Assembly: GCA_963786765.1 (NCBI GenBank)
Contig: CAWBAJ010000033.1
Location: 1 to 64,000, forward strand
DNA: 64,000 nt
Source of the DNA: DATKNA01 sp963786765
Lineage (GTDB): Bacteria; Actinomycetota; Actinomycetes; Actinomycetales; Kineosporiaceae
Direction: 5' to 3'
Shown in pieces: positions 1 through 8,357 of the stretch. The notes beneath the pieces are model-generated. The model was not told the origin of the DNA. It saw only the letters and a program-made list of their open reading frames with translations, and searched no databases. Made by a program: the position numbers and the translations under genes. Every line of letters starts with the position of its first letter. Position 1 is the stretch's first letter.

Positions 1-14
1 CTAGCTGCAGTGGG

Positions 15-922
15 CTAGGAGGTGGCCCCCTTCTGCGGGGCGTGGCGGGCGGCCGCGTTGTACAGCTCTCGCTTACTCGCCCCCGCCGCCACAGCCACAA
101 CAGCTGCCGCATCCTTCAGGCGTTCGCCGGCCGCGACCCGCTCGAGCACGGCGGGCACCAGTTCGCCGACATCCGTGACTGCTGCCGGGGCGGGGGCGCC
201 CGCGACCACCAATGTGATCTCCCCGAGCACGCGGCGGCGGCGCCGGCGGCCAGAACGGCGAGCGGTTCCCGCCGCACCTCCTCGTACGTCTTCGTCAGCT
301 CACGGCACAGCGCGGCCGGCCGATCCGGACCGAGCACCTCCGCCATGTCGGCGAGCGTCGCCGCGACGCGATGCGGGGCCTCGAAGAACACCATCGTCCG
401 CCGCTCCCCGGCCAACGCCTCCAGGGCCCGTCGCCGCTCCCCCGGCTTGCGCGGCAGGAACCCCTCGAAGCAGAACCGGTCGGTGGCGAGGCCCGACAGG
501 GCGAGCGCCGTCAGCACGGCGGACGGCCCGGGCACGGCCGTCACGGATACTCCCGCCTCGACCGCCGCGCGCACGACCCGCAGCCCGGGGTCGGACACGC
601 TCGGCATGCCGGCGTCCGTGACCACCAGGACGATCGCACCCGCGGCCGCCGCGGCCACTAGGTCCGCCGACCGCACCTGCTCGTTGTGCTCGTGGTAGCT
701 GACCAGACGGCCGCGGAGCTCCACCCCAAGGGCGGTGGCGAGCCGGCGCAGCCGCCGCGTGTCCTCGGCCGCCACCACGTCCGCCTCGCCGAGCAGGCGG
801 GCGAGCCGCGGCGGCGCGTCGTCCGGATCCCCGATCGGCGTCGCCGCGAGAACCAACCGGCCGCCGTCCGAGCCGTGCGCGACGGCATCCGAGTCGTGCG
901 CGTGAGTGTCCCGGTCGGTCAT
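15..922 (-). CDS. rsmI: 16S rRNA 2'-O-ribose C1402 methyltransferase RsmI (one frameshift)
   Basis: SAM-dependent methylase of the tetrapyrrole-methylase fold that modifies C1402 of 16S rRNA. The N-terminal part reads LVLAATPIGD, then AAEDTRRLRRL, LVSYHEHNE, VTDAGMPSVSDPG and VPGPSAVLTALALSG, all RsmI signatures. The reading frame breaks near position 230; the rest (GEITLVVAGA, ending in a basic region) continues in another frame to a stop at 15, so one indel restores a protein of about 300 residues, the usual family length. The ATG at 922 has a CAGGAT hexamer 6 nt upstream, like the leaderless starts elsewhere here. It is divergent from pmt, the same pairing as Rv1003/Rv1002c in M. tuberculosis. 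The break is most simply a sequencing error. Confidence 0.85.
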
Positions 923-952
923 GCCTCGATCCTGCCGTGCCACGATGGCGCG

Positions 953-2560
953 GTGTCCGACGCTGCCCTGCCGGCCCGCCACCTCCTGCGAGAGGGGCCC
1001 GGCCGACCCGAGGCGCCTGTCGCCACCTTGAGTGTGCGGACGCGCCTGCGCGGCACGATCGCCACGGACCGGTTCTGGGGCTGGCTGGGGCCGTTGCTCG
1101 TCACGGCCGTCGGTGGGTTCCTGCGGTTCTGGCACCTCGACCGGCCGCACGAGCTCGTGTTCGACGAGACCTACTACGTCAAGCAGGGCTACTCGTTCCT
1201 GAAGGTGGGGTACGAGCTCGCCTGGCGGCAGGACGTCAAACCCGACCAGCTCTTCACCAAGGGCAACCTCAACGTCTTCCAGTCGGGCCCTGACTTCGTC
1301 GTCCACCCACCCGTCGGCAAGTGGATGATCGCCGCCGGCGAGGAGCTGTTCGGGCCGACCAGCTCATGGGGCTGGCGGTTCTCGGCGGCGCTGGTCGGGA
1401 CGCTGTCCCTGCTCATGATCGGGCGGATCGCGCGCCGCCTGTTCGGGTCGACCCTGCTGGGGACGACCGCGGCCCTGCTCCTGGCCGTCGACGGGCAGCA
1501 CTTCGTCCTCAGCCGCACGGCCATCCTCGACATCTTCGTCATGTTCTGGGCCCTGGCCGGCTTCGGGTGCCTCGTCATCGACCGCGACCACGCCCGCGAG
1601 CGGCTCGCCCGGCGTGTCGAGGCCGGCAGCGACCTCACCGGCTTCGGGCCGTGGCTCGGGGTGCGTCCGTGGCGCCTCGCGGGAGCGGTCTGCCTCGGAC
1701 TGAGCGCGGGGGTGAAGTGGTCGGGGGCGTTCTTCCTCGCGGTGTTCCTGCTGATGAGCTTCCTCTGGGACGTCGCGGCGCGGCGCGGTGCAGGCGTCGA
1801 CCGGTGGCTGCTCGGCGGTCTGCTCAAGGACGGCCTGCCGGCCGCGGCCCTCACGCTGCCGCTCGCTCTCGCCACCTACCTCGCCTCGTGGACGGGCTGG
1901 TTCCGCTCCAAGGACGCCTGGGACCGGCAGTGGGGCGCCCAGCACCCGTCCTCGACGTGGGGATGGATCCCGGACGCCCTGCGGGGTCTGTGGCATTACC
2001 ACTCGGAGATGTGGACCTTCAACGTCAACCTCCACTCCCCGCACACCTACCAGTCGAACCCCTGGTCGTGGATCGTCACGAGCCGCCCCACCGCCTTCTA
2101 CTACCAGGGGTCCAAGAGCGGCGAGCACGGCTGCACGGTCGCCGCCTGTTCGAGGGCGATCACGCCGATCGGCAACCCCGTGGTGTGGTGGGGCGGGACG
2201 ATCGCCGTTGCCGTCCTGCTCGTGTGCTGGTTCCTCGGCCGGGACTGGCGGGCAGGGGCGATCCTCGCCGGGCTCGCCGCCGGTTGGCTGCCCTGGTTCC
2301 ACTACCAGGACCGCACGATCTACAGCTTCTACGCGGTGGCCTTCGTGCCGTGGGTCGTGCTCGCCCTCACCTACTGCCTCGGTTTGCTGCTCGGGCCGCG
2401 CGAGGCTCCCCCTGACAGGCGCCTCTACGGCGGCATCGCGGCCGGCGCCGTCGTCACGCTCGCCGTGGTGCTGTTCGCCTGGTTCCACCCGATCTACGTC
2501 GCCGAGCTCATCCCGCAGACGTCGTGGCAGGACCGGATGTGGCTGCCGTCGTGGGTGTGA
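953..2560 (+). CDS. pmt: Protein O-mannosyltransferase (dolichyl/polyprenyl-phosphate-mannose type)
   Basis: Polytopic membrane glycosyltransferase that moves mannose from polyprenyl-phosphomannose to secreted proteins. After a short cytoplasmic N-terminus comes a first membrane helix (LLVTAVGGFLRFW), then the acidic motif FDETYYVKQGYSF that holds the catalytic Asp-Glu of PMT enzymes, followed by about ten further hydrophobic segments and a C-terminal region with WLPWFHYQDRTIYSFY. The length, 535 residues from GTG 953, is close to the family norm of about 520. The open frame extends further left into rsmI, so the start is uncertain: GTG 953, TTG 1028 and GTG 1034 are all in frame. Neighbourhood (divergent rsmI) supports the call. 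The last 53 nt overlap the convergent gene. Confidence 0.9.
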   Translation: MSDAALPARHLLREGPGRPEAPVATLSVRTRLRGTIATDRFWGWLGPLLVTAVGGFLRFWHLDRPHELVFDETYYVKQGYSFLKVGYELAWRQDVKPDQLFTKGNLNVFQSGPDFVVHPPVGKWMIAAGEELFGPTSSWGWRFSAALVGTLSLLMIGRIARRLFGSTLLGTTAALLLAVDGQHFVLSRTAILDIFVMFWALAGFGCLVIDRDHARERLARRVEAGSDLTGFGPWLGVRPWRLAGAVCLGLSAGVKWSGAFFLAVFLLMSFLWDVAARRGAGVDRWLLGGLLKDGLPAAALTLPLALATYLASWTGWFRSKDAWDRQWGAQHPSSTWGWIPDALRGLWHYHSEMWTFNVNLHSPHTYQSNPWSWIVTSRPTAFYYQGSKSGEHGCTVAACSRAITPIGNPVVWWGGTIAVAVLLVCWFLGRDWRAGAILAGLAAGWLPWFHYQDRTIYSFYAVAFVPWVVLALTYCLGLLLGPREAPPDRRLYGGIAAGAVVTLAVVLFAWFHPIYVAELIPQTSWQDRMWLPSWV

Positions 2561-3773
2561 GCACCTCCTCGGTCACGTCCTCGGTCACGTCCTCGGTCAC
2601 CTCCTCCACCACCAGCCGCAGCGGCCGCTCCACGAACGCGGCGTAACGCTCGGCCTCCAGCTCGAGCTCGGTGCGCACCTGTCGGCCGAGCGTCAGGAAC
2701 GGCGTGACCACGACGTCCACCCGGCGCTCCGACAGCGTCCGGCGCCAGCGGCCCATCAGCACGCCGTCGACCAGGAGCGCCGTACCGAGCAGGCCCCCGC
2801 GCGGCATGTGCCGGGCGAAGCCGTGCGGGTCCGCGAGGTGGCGGCTCTCCGTGTGCGCCACGAGGTACTCGTCGTAGCTCTGCACCAGGTGCACCGCCGG
2901 GTTCACGTCCTCGCCGGCAGCCCCGGTCGGGAGCCCCGCGTGCCAGTACCGGCGCCCGCCGAGCTCGAAGACGTCGAGGACCGGGCGAGCGGCCTCCAGA
3001 CCCTTCCGGACGTCGGTCAGCGAGAGGCCCGACCACCAGGCCAGGTCCCGCTCGGTGACGGGCGCATGGCTGCGCACGAAGGTGCGGGCGAGCTCGCGGA
3101 GCACCTCGGCGCGGTCGGTGAGGGGCCCGGGCGGCGTCCGCTCGCTGACGAGTGCCCAGGTGTGCTGACTGCCGCGGGTGGGGCCGCTGGCCAGGACGCC
3201 GGCGAGCTCGGCGTGCAGGAGCAGGTGCGGCAGCCGCTGACCGGCGACTCCGATGCCCTCGGCCTCGAGCACTGCGCCCGCGTCGGCCCGGGTCAGCGGG
3301 CCGCGCTCGGTGATGGCCGAGACGAGCGCGTCCGTTGCGCGCTCCCGCAGCTGCGCCGGCAGGCCGAGCCCACGCCAGCGCGCCGCCAGCGACGCGGCGA
3401 CCCGGGGGCCGGTCAGCGCCACGAGATCCCGCAGCCGTTCAGGAGGGACGAAATGCCAGGTGGGGCGCAGGACGTGCAGACGGAGGAACGCGCCGGCGTC
3501 GAACGCGGCGCCGAGGACGGCCTCCGTGGGCGGCAGCCCGGAAGGGCCGCTGCACCGGCGGGCGAGTGACCACAGCGCCTGCTGATGGTCCTGGGACTGG
3601 ACAGCGCCGGAGCGGCGGACGACGTCCGCGGCCCCCTCCCCCGTGGGCGCGCACCCCGCGCCGAGCAGCCCCTGGCTGCGCAACCGCCAGCGGCGCACCT
3701 CGGCGGCTCCGATCCCGCTGCCGTCCACTGCCCGCACGTCCACCCCCCGCACGCTAGCCGTCACCTCCGACAC
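2508..3773 (-). CDS. Winged-helix DNA-binding domain protein (HTH_42 family)
   Basis: A 421-residue protein resembling the HTH_42 / AlkZ-YcaQ superfamily, whose characterised members are DNA glycosylases for crosslinks or alkylated bases; most actinobacterial homologues are uncharacterised. Visible family marks are the early GAVQSQDHQQALWSLARR (QxQ-type motif), FLRLHVLRPTWHFVPPERLR and RTFVRSHAPVTERDLAWWSG, the last being a winged-helix segment. Start is GTG 3773. The C-terminal tail contains a DVTE repeat coded by a 12-bp tandem array and runs 53 nt into the 3' end of pmt on the other strand, so the tail may be a recent extension. Substrate cannot be told from sequence. Confidence 0.75.
   Translation of the reverse strand: MSEVTASVRGVDVRAVDGSGIGAAEVRRWRLRSQGLLGAGCAPTGEGAADVVRRSGAVQSQDHQQALWSLARRCSGPSGLPPTEAVLGAAFDAGAFLRLHVLRPTWHFVPPERLRDLVALTGPRVAASLAARWRGLGLPAQLRERATDALVSAITERGPLTRADAGAVLEAEGIGVAGQRLPHLLLHAELAGVLASGPTRGSQHTWALVSERTPPGPLTDRAEVLRELARTFVRSHAPVTERDLAWWSGLSLTDVRKGLEAARPVLDVFELGGRRYWHAGLPTGAAGEDVNPAVHLVQSYDEYLVAHTESRHLADPHGFARHMPRGGLLGTALLVDGVLMGRWRRTLSERRVDVVVTPFLTLGRQVRTELELEAERYAAFVERPLRLVVEEVTEDVTEDVTEEVLTPTTAATSGPATTSAG
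2569..2604. repeat. 12-bp tandem array, 3 copies
   Basis: Three consecutive copies of TCGGTCACGTCC, the last with one change. It lies in the 3' end of the winged-helix gene and encodes three DVTE/EVTE units on the minus strand. One of many codon-length arrays in this window. Confidence 0.9.
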
Positions 3774-3831
3774 GGCTCACGTACCGTTTGCCGGGTATAC
3801 CGATTGCCCGTACCCACCCGAGGAGGACCAC

Positions 3832-5394
3832 GTGGCAGGCACGCTCACCGGGGTCGACCCCCGGACCGGCGAGACCGTCGGGACCGCTGTCCCGGAGGCC
3901 GGACCGGAGGAGGCGCGCGCCGCGGCCGCCGCAGCGGCCGACGCCTTCCGCCGGCGGCCGGCGCCAGGTGCCCCCGGGTCGTTCGACGACGCCGTCCTCC
4001 TCGAGGCCGTCGCCGCCGGCCTCGAGGACGTGGCCGGTGAGCTCGTCGAGGTCGCGGGCCGCGAGACGGGCCTCGCGCAGGAGCGCCTGCGGGGCGAGGT
4101 CGCCCGCACCGTCGGCCAGCTGCGCGCGTTCGCCGCCGCCCGCCGCGACGGCCTGCTCGCAGACGCGATCATCGACACCGCGCGGCCGGACGCGGCTCCC
4201 CCGCGCCCGGACCAGCGGCGCGTGGCCGTGCCGCTGGGCCCGGTCGCCGTCTTCTCGGCGTCCAACTTCCCGTTCGCCTTCAGCACCGCCGGCGGCGACA
4301 CGGCCTCCGCCTTCGCCACCGGCTGTCCCGTGATCCTCAAGGCGCACCCGGCGCACCCCGTCACGTCCCACGTCACAGGCCAGGCAGTGAGCGCGGCAGT
4401 GCGGGCCGGGGGCGCGCCGGACGAGTGGTTCCAGCTGCTGCAGGGCGCCGGCGTCGAGCTCGGGCAGGCGCTCGCGACGGCGGACGGCGTCGCCGCCGTC
4501 GCGTTCACCGGCTCGCTGGGGGCGGGCCGGGCGCTCGTCGACGCCGCCGCCCGCCGCGACGTGCCCATTCCGGTGTTCGCCGAGATGGGCAGCATCAATC
4601 CGCTCGTCGTCACGCCCGCAGCCCTCGAGCGGCGTGGCGGCGAGATCGGACAAGCGCTCGCCGGCGCCGTCCTGGGAAGTGCCGGCCAGCTCTGCACCAA
4701 GCCCAACCTGGTGCTCGCCGTCGAGGGGCCGGGGCTCGACGACCTCGTCGGCGTCCTCGCGGAGGCCCTGCGGGCCGCCGGCGACCTGGTCATGCTGACG
4801 ACACGGCTGCGGGACGGCTTCGCGGCGTCATGGCAGCACCTCCGCGAGGACGGGCAGGTGCGGGAACTCGTGCCGGCGTCCACCGGCGCACGCGACGGCG
4901 CGTGGCAGTCCCCCGGCCTCGCGACCGTCCCCGCCGCCGCTCTCCTGCAGCGGCCGGACCTGCTCGAGGAGCACTTCGGCCCCGGCACGGTCCTCGCCGT
5001 CGCCCGCGACGGCGAGGAGCTCGTCCGGCTCATCGAGACCCTGCCCGGCACGCTCACCGCGACCCTGCAGGCCGAGGACGACGAGGCCCCCACACCGGAA
5101 GTACGTCGGCTTGCCACGGTGCTCGCCGCCCGAGCGGGGAGGATGATCTGGAACGGCTTGCCGACCGGCGTGACGGTCGGGCACGCGACGGTGCACGGCG
5201 GCCCCTACCCCGCCACCAGCGCCCCTGGCACGACGAGCGTGGGGACGACGGCCGCCCGGCGGTTCCAGCGGGCGGTCGGGTACCAGGCGTGGCCGGACGC
5301 GATGCTGCCGGCCGAGCTGCAGGACGCCAACCCGCTCGGCATCGTCCGACTCGTCGACGGCACCTTCACCCGCGACCCGGTGGTCCGCGGCTAG
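3832..5394 (+). CDS. Aldehyde dehydrogenase, 2-oxoglutarate semialdehyde dehydrogenase-like
   Basis: NAD(P)-dependent aldehyde dehydrogenase of 520 residues. The N-terminus GVDPRTGE, the segment FSASNFPFAFSTAGGDTASA, the catalytic glutamate in FAEMGSINPL (residue about 251) and the catalytic cysteine in GQLCTKPN (residue about 288) are all present. FPFAFSTAGGDTASA and the absence of the usual FGGxKxSG end are typical of the alpha-ketoglutarate semialdehyde dehydrogenase branch, which oxidises the last intermediate of pentose, sugar-acid or hydroxyproline breakdown. The GTG start at 3832 is chosen because AGGAGG lies 5 nt upstream; the open frame starts earlier but has no site. No other sugar-acid genes are adjacent, so the pathway is not known. 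A perfect hairpin follows the stop. Confidence 0.85.
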   Translation: MAGTLTGVDPRTGETVGTAVPEAGPEEARAAAAAAADAFRRRPAPGAPGSFDDAVLLEAVAAGLEDVAGELVEVAGRETGLAQERLRGEVARTVGQLRAFAAARRDGLLADAIIDTARPDAAPPRPDQRRVAVPLGPVAVFSASNFPFAFSTAGGDTASAFATGCPVILKAHPAHPVTSHVTGQAVSAAVRAGGAPDEWFQLLQGAGVELGQALATADGVAAVAFTGSLGAGRALVDAAARRDVPIPVFAEMGSINPLVVTPAALERRGGEIGQALAGAVLGSAGQLCTKPNLVLAVEGPGLDDLVGVLAEALRAAGDLVMLTTRLRDGFAASWQHLREDGQVRELVPASTGARDGAWQSPGLATVPAAALLQRPDLLEEHFGPGTVLAVARDGEELVRLIETLPGTLTATLQAEDDEAPTPEVRRLATVLAARAGRMIWNGLPTGVTVGHATVHGGPYPATSAPGTTSVGTTAARRFQRAVGYQAWPDAMLPAELQDANPLGIVRLVDGTFTRDPVVRG

Positions 5395-5401
5395 CGGCAC
5401 A

Positions 5402-5439
5402 ACGCCCCTGCCGGGACCACGCGGTCGCGGCAGGGGCGT
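5402..5439. terminator. Bidirectional hairpin terminator
   Basis: Perfect 12-bp inverted repeat, ACGCCCCTGCCG at 5402-5413 and CGGCAGGGGCGT at 5428-5439, with a 14-nt loop. It lies between the stops of two convergent genes (aldehyde dehydrogenase and flavin oxidase). No T-tract follows, as is common in high-GC actinomycetes. Confidence 0.8.
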
Positions 5440-5455
5440 CGGTTCGGATCGAGCA

Positions 5456-6867
5456 TCACGCTCGGGTGTACGCCCCGCCTGGAGCACGCCCTGCGGGTCG
5501 TACGTCCTGGTGATCTCCGTGAGCCGGGCGAGCGTCGCCGGGTCGTACGCGCGGCGGGCCGACGCGGCGTCGTGGGGCGCGGCGAAGTTCGGCCACACCC
5601 GGCCGGTGTCCCACGGGTGCAGGGCATCGACCAGCCGCGACGCGTGCTCGGGCATGCCCGGCGTCCCCGCAATCCCTACCGCGAGCAGGCTGTACGCCGC
5701 CGAGCGGTGCGAGAACGCGCTCGGGTGGTCGCCCTCGAACGCGTACGCCCCACCGAGCTGGCGCACCTCGACCAGCACCTGAGGCGAGCCGGCATCCGGG
5801 CCGGCCTGCTCGAGGAGCACGTCGGCCGCCCGCGCGTCGAACGCGGAGAGCAGGGTGGAGTGCTCCTGCGCCGGCACGGGGTCCAGCGGGTCGGTGTGCA
5901 CGAGGTCGATCGCCGGGTACGGGTGGACACCGACGCTGTCGAGCACCGGGCGCGCCACCGAGCGGATCCGGGAGAACCAGCGCTCGCCGTCCTCCGGCTG
6001 CCCGGTCCACACGAACCGCACCGAGAGCGTCATGCGGCCGGCGAGCGGCTCGGGCACGCCCGGCATCGCCGGCATCTGGAAGATCCCGATGGACGTCGTC
6101 CCGGCGAACGGCAGCTCCGCCGACCAGTCCTGCCAGGCCGAGATCACCGCGGGCATGTCGTCCGCGGCGAAGAAGCAGGCACCGCCGTGGAACGTGGCCA
6201 GCTCGACGAGGTCGATCTCGAGGGCCGTGACGATCCCCGCCGCGCCCTTGCCGCCGCGCAGCGCGAAGAACAGGTCGGGGTAGCTGTCCGGCGTGACCCG
6301 GCGGAACTCGCCGTCGCCCGTGACGACCTCGATCGCGCGCACCCTGTCGGCGCTGATCCCGTGGCTGCGTGTCATCGGGCCGACCCCGCCACCGGTGGTG
6401 TAGCCGACGATCCCGACGTCCGTGATGGAGCCGCTGACGCCGGCGAGCCCGTGCGGGACGATCTGCGGGACGAGGTGCGACCACTTCATCCCCGCGCCGA
6501 CCCGGGCCCACCGCTCCCGTGCGTGGACGGTGATCTCGTCGAGCCCCTTGGTCGAGACGAGCAGGTGGCCGGCCAGGGAGGACACGGCGCCGTGGCCGGT
6601 GGCCTGAACGCCGGTGGTCAACCCGTGGGCGCCGGCGAAGCGAACGGCCTGGACGACGTCCTGCGCGGTGCGGGCCTGGACGACGGCGGCGGGCCGGATG
6701 GGAACCGAGACGTTCCAGGGTGTGACGAGCGCGTCGTACTCGTGGTCGGACGGCTCGAACACCGCGCCGTCGAGGCGGGCGCGGAGCTGGTCCAGCGGGG
6801 TGCGCTGGGTGGGGAGAGCGAAGGTGTGCTCGGCGGTGTGGGTGGCGGTGCTGGTGGGGGTGGTCAC
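5456..6867 (-). CDS. FAD-linked oxidase, berberine-bridge type (copy 1; frameshift at the 3' end)
   Basis: Flavoprotein oxidase of the VAO/PCMH fold. FAD-domain marks are VQATGHGA with the candidate flavin-linking His, the glycine-rich VGYTTGGGVGP and FFALRGGKGAAGIVTALE; the BBE C-terminus reads WDTGRVWPNF and TRTYDPQGVLQAG. The second covalent-flavin residue of bicovalent members, a Cys, is not seen at the expected place (VSGSITDVGI), so at most a histidyl bond is expected. GTG 6867 is chosen for GGAGG just upstream. The frame runs on without stop at the 3' end; adding one G near 5480 gives the ending AGAYTRA and a stop at 5456, next to the terminator. It is the last gene of the SARP-oxidase-oxidase run. 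Substrate unknown. Confidence 0.8.
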
Positions 6868-6974
6868 CGTGGGCCTCCAGGTCGTGGCTGCTGATGGCCA
6901 CCACCGTCCTGCGCACCCCTTGAGCCCGACTTGCGCCTGGCTTACAACGTTGAATTCAAGTCCCCCGCAAGAAC

Positions 6975-8357
6975 TCAGGCGTGCTGGCGGACGAAGAGCC
7001 CGGTGGGGTCGACCGCGCGACGCAGCGCGGACAGCCGGGCGTAGACCGAGGGCGGGTGCGCTTTCCGGCTGTCGCTCCTGTCGTCGAGCATCGGCAGGTA
7101 CTCCGTGCCCGTCGTCCAAGGGGTGAGCGCTGCGAGCAGCCGGGCCGCGTCCTCACGCAGGCCCGCCCACGTCCCGGGGTCGTCCTCGAGGCCGAGGCCG
7201 AGGACGAGGAACTCGCCGGACAGGCAGTCGAGGGCACCGCCGTCGGGATCGGGCGCGCCGAGTGCGCCGCCGAGCTGCCGCAGTTCCGTGACCGTGAGCG
7301 TGCTGCCGGAACCGGGGCCGACAGCCTCGATGACGGCGGCCACTGCGGCGTCGGGCAGGCCCGTCAGCAGCGCACTGCTGGCGTAGGCGGCGCTGGGGCC
7401 CTCCGGATCCAGGTGCAGGCGCACCAGTGACGGCGCCGGCACCCGGGCGAAGGTGTCGAACTCCGGGGCGAGGGCGCGCAGCGGCGCGAGCAGCGCTGCG
7501 GCCCGTTCGTCGGAGCCGAGCACCGCACCGTCCAGGAGAACCAATCCGCGCCCCCGAAGCTCCGCCGGGACCGACGGGATCGGCGGTGCCTGCAGCACCC
7601 GGAACGCGGTCGTGACGTCGTCCGGGGCCTCGGCGCACCAGGCGGCCCACGCGGGGAGGACGCGCTCGACCTGCGTCCAGTCCCAGGCGAGGAAGCCCGC
7701 GACGGCACTGTCGATCTCGAAGAGCTGGAACTCCAGGCCCGTGACGACGCCGAGAGGGGCTCCGCCGCCGCGCAGCCCCCAGAAGAGCTCGGCGTCCGCG
7801 TCGGCGGTGGCGCGGACGAAGGTGCCGTCGGCGAGGACGACCTCGGCGGCGGTGATCGCGTTGCACTGCAGGCCGAGCCGGCGGGCGTACCAGCCGATGC
7901 CACCGCCGATGGAGTACCCCACGACGCCGACGTCCGGGGACGAGGGGTGCAGTCCGGCCAGCCCGAGGGTGCCGGCGGCGTCCACCAGGTCGCCCCAGAG
8001 GACGCCGGCGCCGACCCGTGCAACCCGCCGGCCGGTGTCGATCGACAGGTCGCCGATGGCAGCGGTCCGCAGCAGGACCGCGTCCCCCAGCCGACCCCCG
8101 AGCGGCGCCGCGCCGTGCCCCGTACCCTGCGGGGCAACCTCGAGCCCTGCCGCCGACGCGGCGCGGAGCACGTCCGCCACCTCGTCGGGGAAGGCCGGGT
8201 ACGCCACCGCCGCCGGGAACGACTCGACCTGCGCGTTCCACGGCGCGCGCGCGAGGTCGTACCCGGGGTCGCCGGGCAGGTGCACCGCTCCCCCGCACAG
8301 GCCGCGCAGCGTTTCCGCCCGCGCCCGTGCGGACGCCGGAGGCGGCGAGACGGTCAT
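6975..8357 (-). CDS. FAD-linked oxidase, berberine-bridge type (copy 2)
   Basis: 460-residue flavin-dependent oxidase, intact. It shares the plan of the downstream copy: PQGTGHGAAPLGG carries the candidate histidyl-FAD residue, VGYSIGGGIGWYARRLG is the FAD-binding loop, LFWGLRGGGAPLGVVTGLE follows, and the C-terminus contains WTTGTEYLPML and VDPTGLFV. The Cys of bicovalent berberine-bridge enzymes is again replaced (HPSSPDVGVVG). ATG 8357 overlaps the stop of the regulator upstream by 4 nt (ATGA), so the two are translationally coupled. Paralogy with the next gene suggests either a two-step oxidation or divergence after duplication. Plausible substrates are sugars, alkaloid-like or polyketide metabolites; the sequence does not say which. 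Confidence 0.85.
   Translation of the reverse strand: MTVSPPPASARARAETLRGLCGGAVHLPGDPGYDLARAPWNAQVESFPAAVAYPAFPDEVADVLRAASAAGLEVAPQGTGHGAAPLGGRLGDAVLLRTAAIGDLSIDTGRRVARVGAGVLWGDLVDAAGTLGLAGLHPSSPDVGVVGYSIGGGIGWYARRLGLQCNAITAAEVVLADGTFVRATADADAELFWGLRGGGAPLGVVTGLEFQLFEIDSAVAGFLAWDWTQVERVLPAWAAWCAEAPDDVTTAFRVLQAPPIPSVPAELRGRGLVLLDGAVLGSDERAAALLAPLRALAPEFDTFARVPAPSLVRLHLDPEGPSAAYASSALLTGLPDAAVAAVIEAVGPGSGSTLTVTELRQLGGALGAPDPDGGALDCLSGEFLVLGLGLEDDPGTWAGLREDAARLLAALTPWTTGTEYLPMLDDRSDSRKAHPPSVYARLSALRRAVDPTGLFVRQHA

Noticed and set aside
4828..5456. Extension of flavin oxidase copy 1 to position 4828
   Set aside because: The open frame continues only because a base is missing near 5480; beyond it the sequence is antisense to the aldehyde dehydrogenase and arginine/proline-rich. 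The terminator at 5402-5439 marks the true end.
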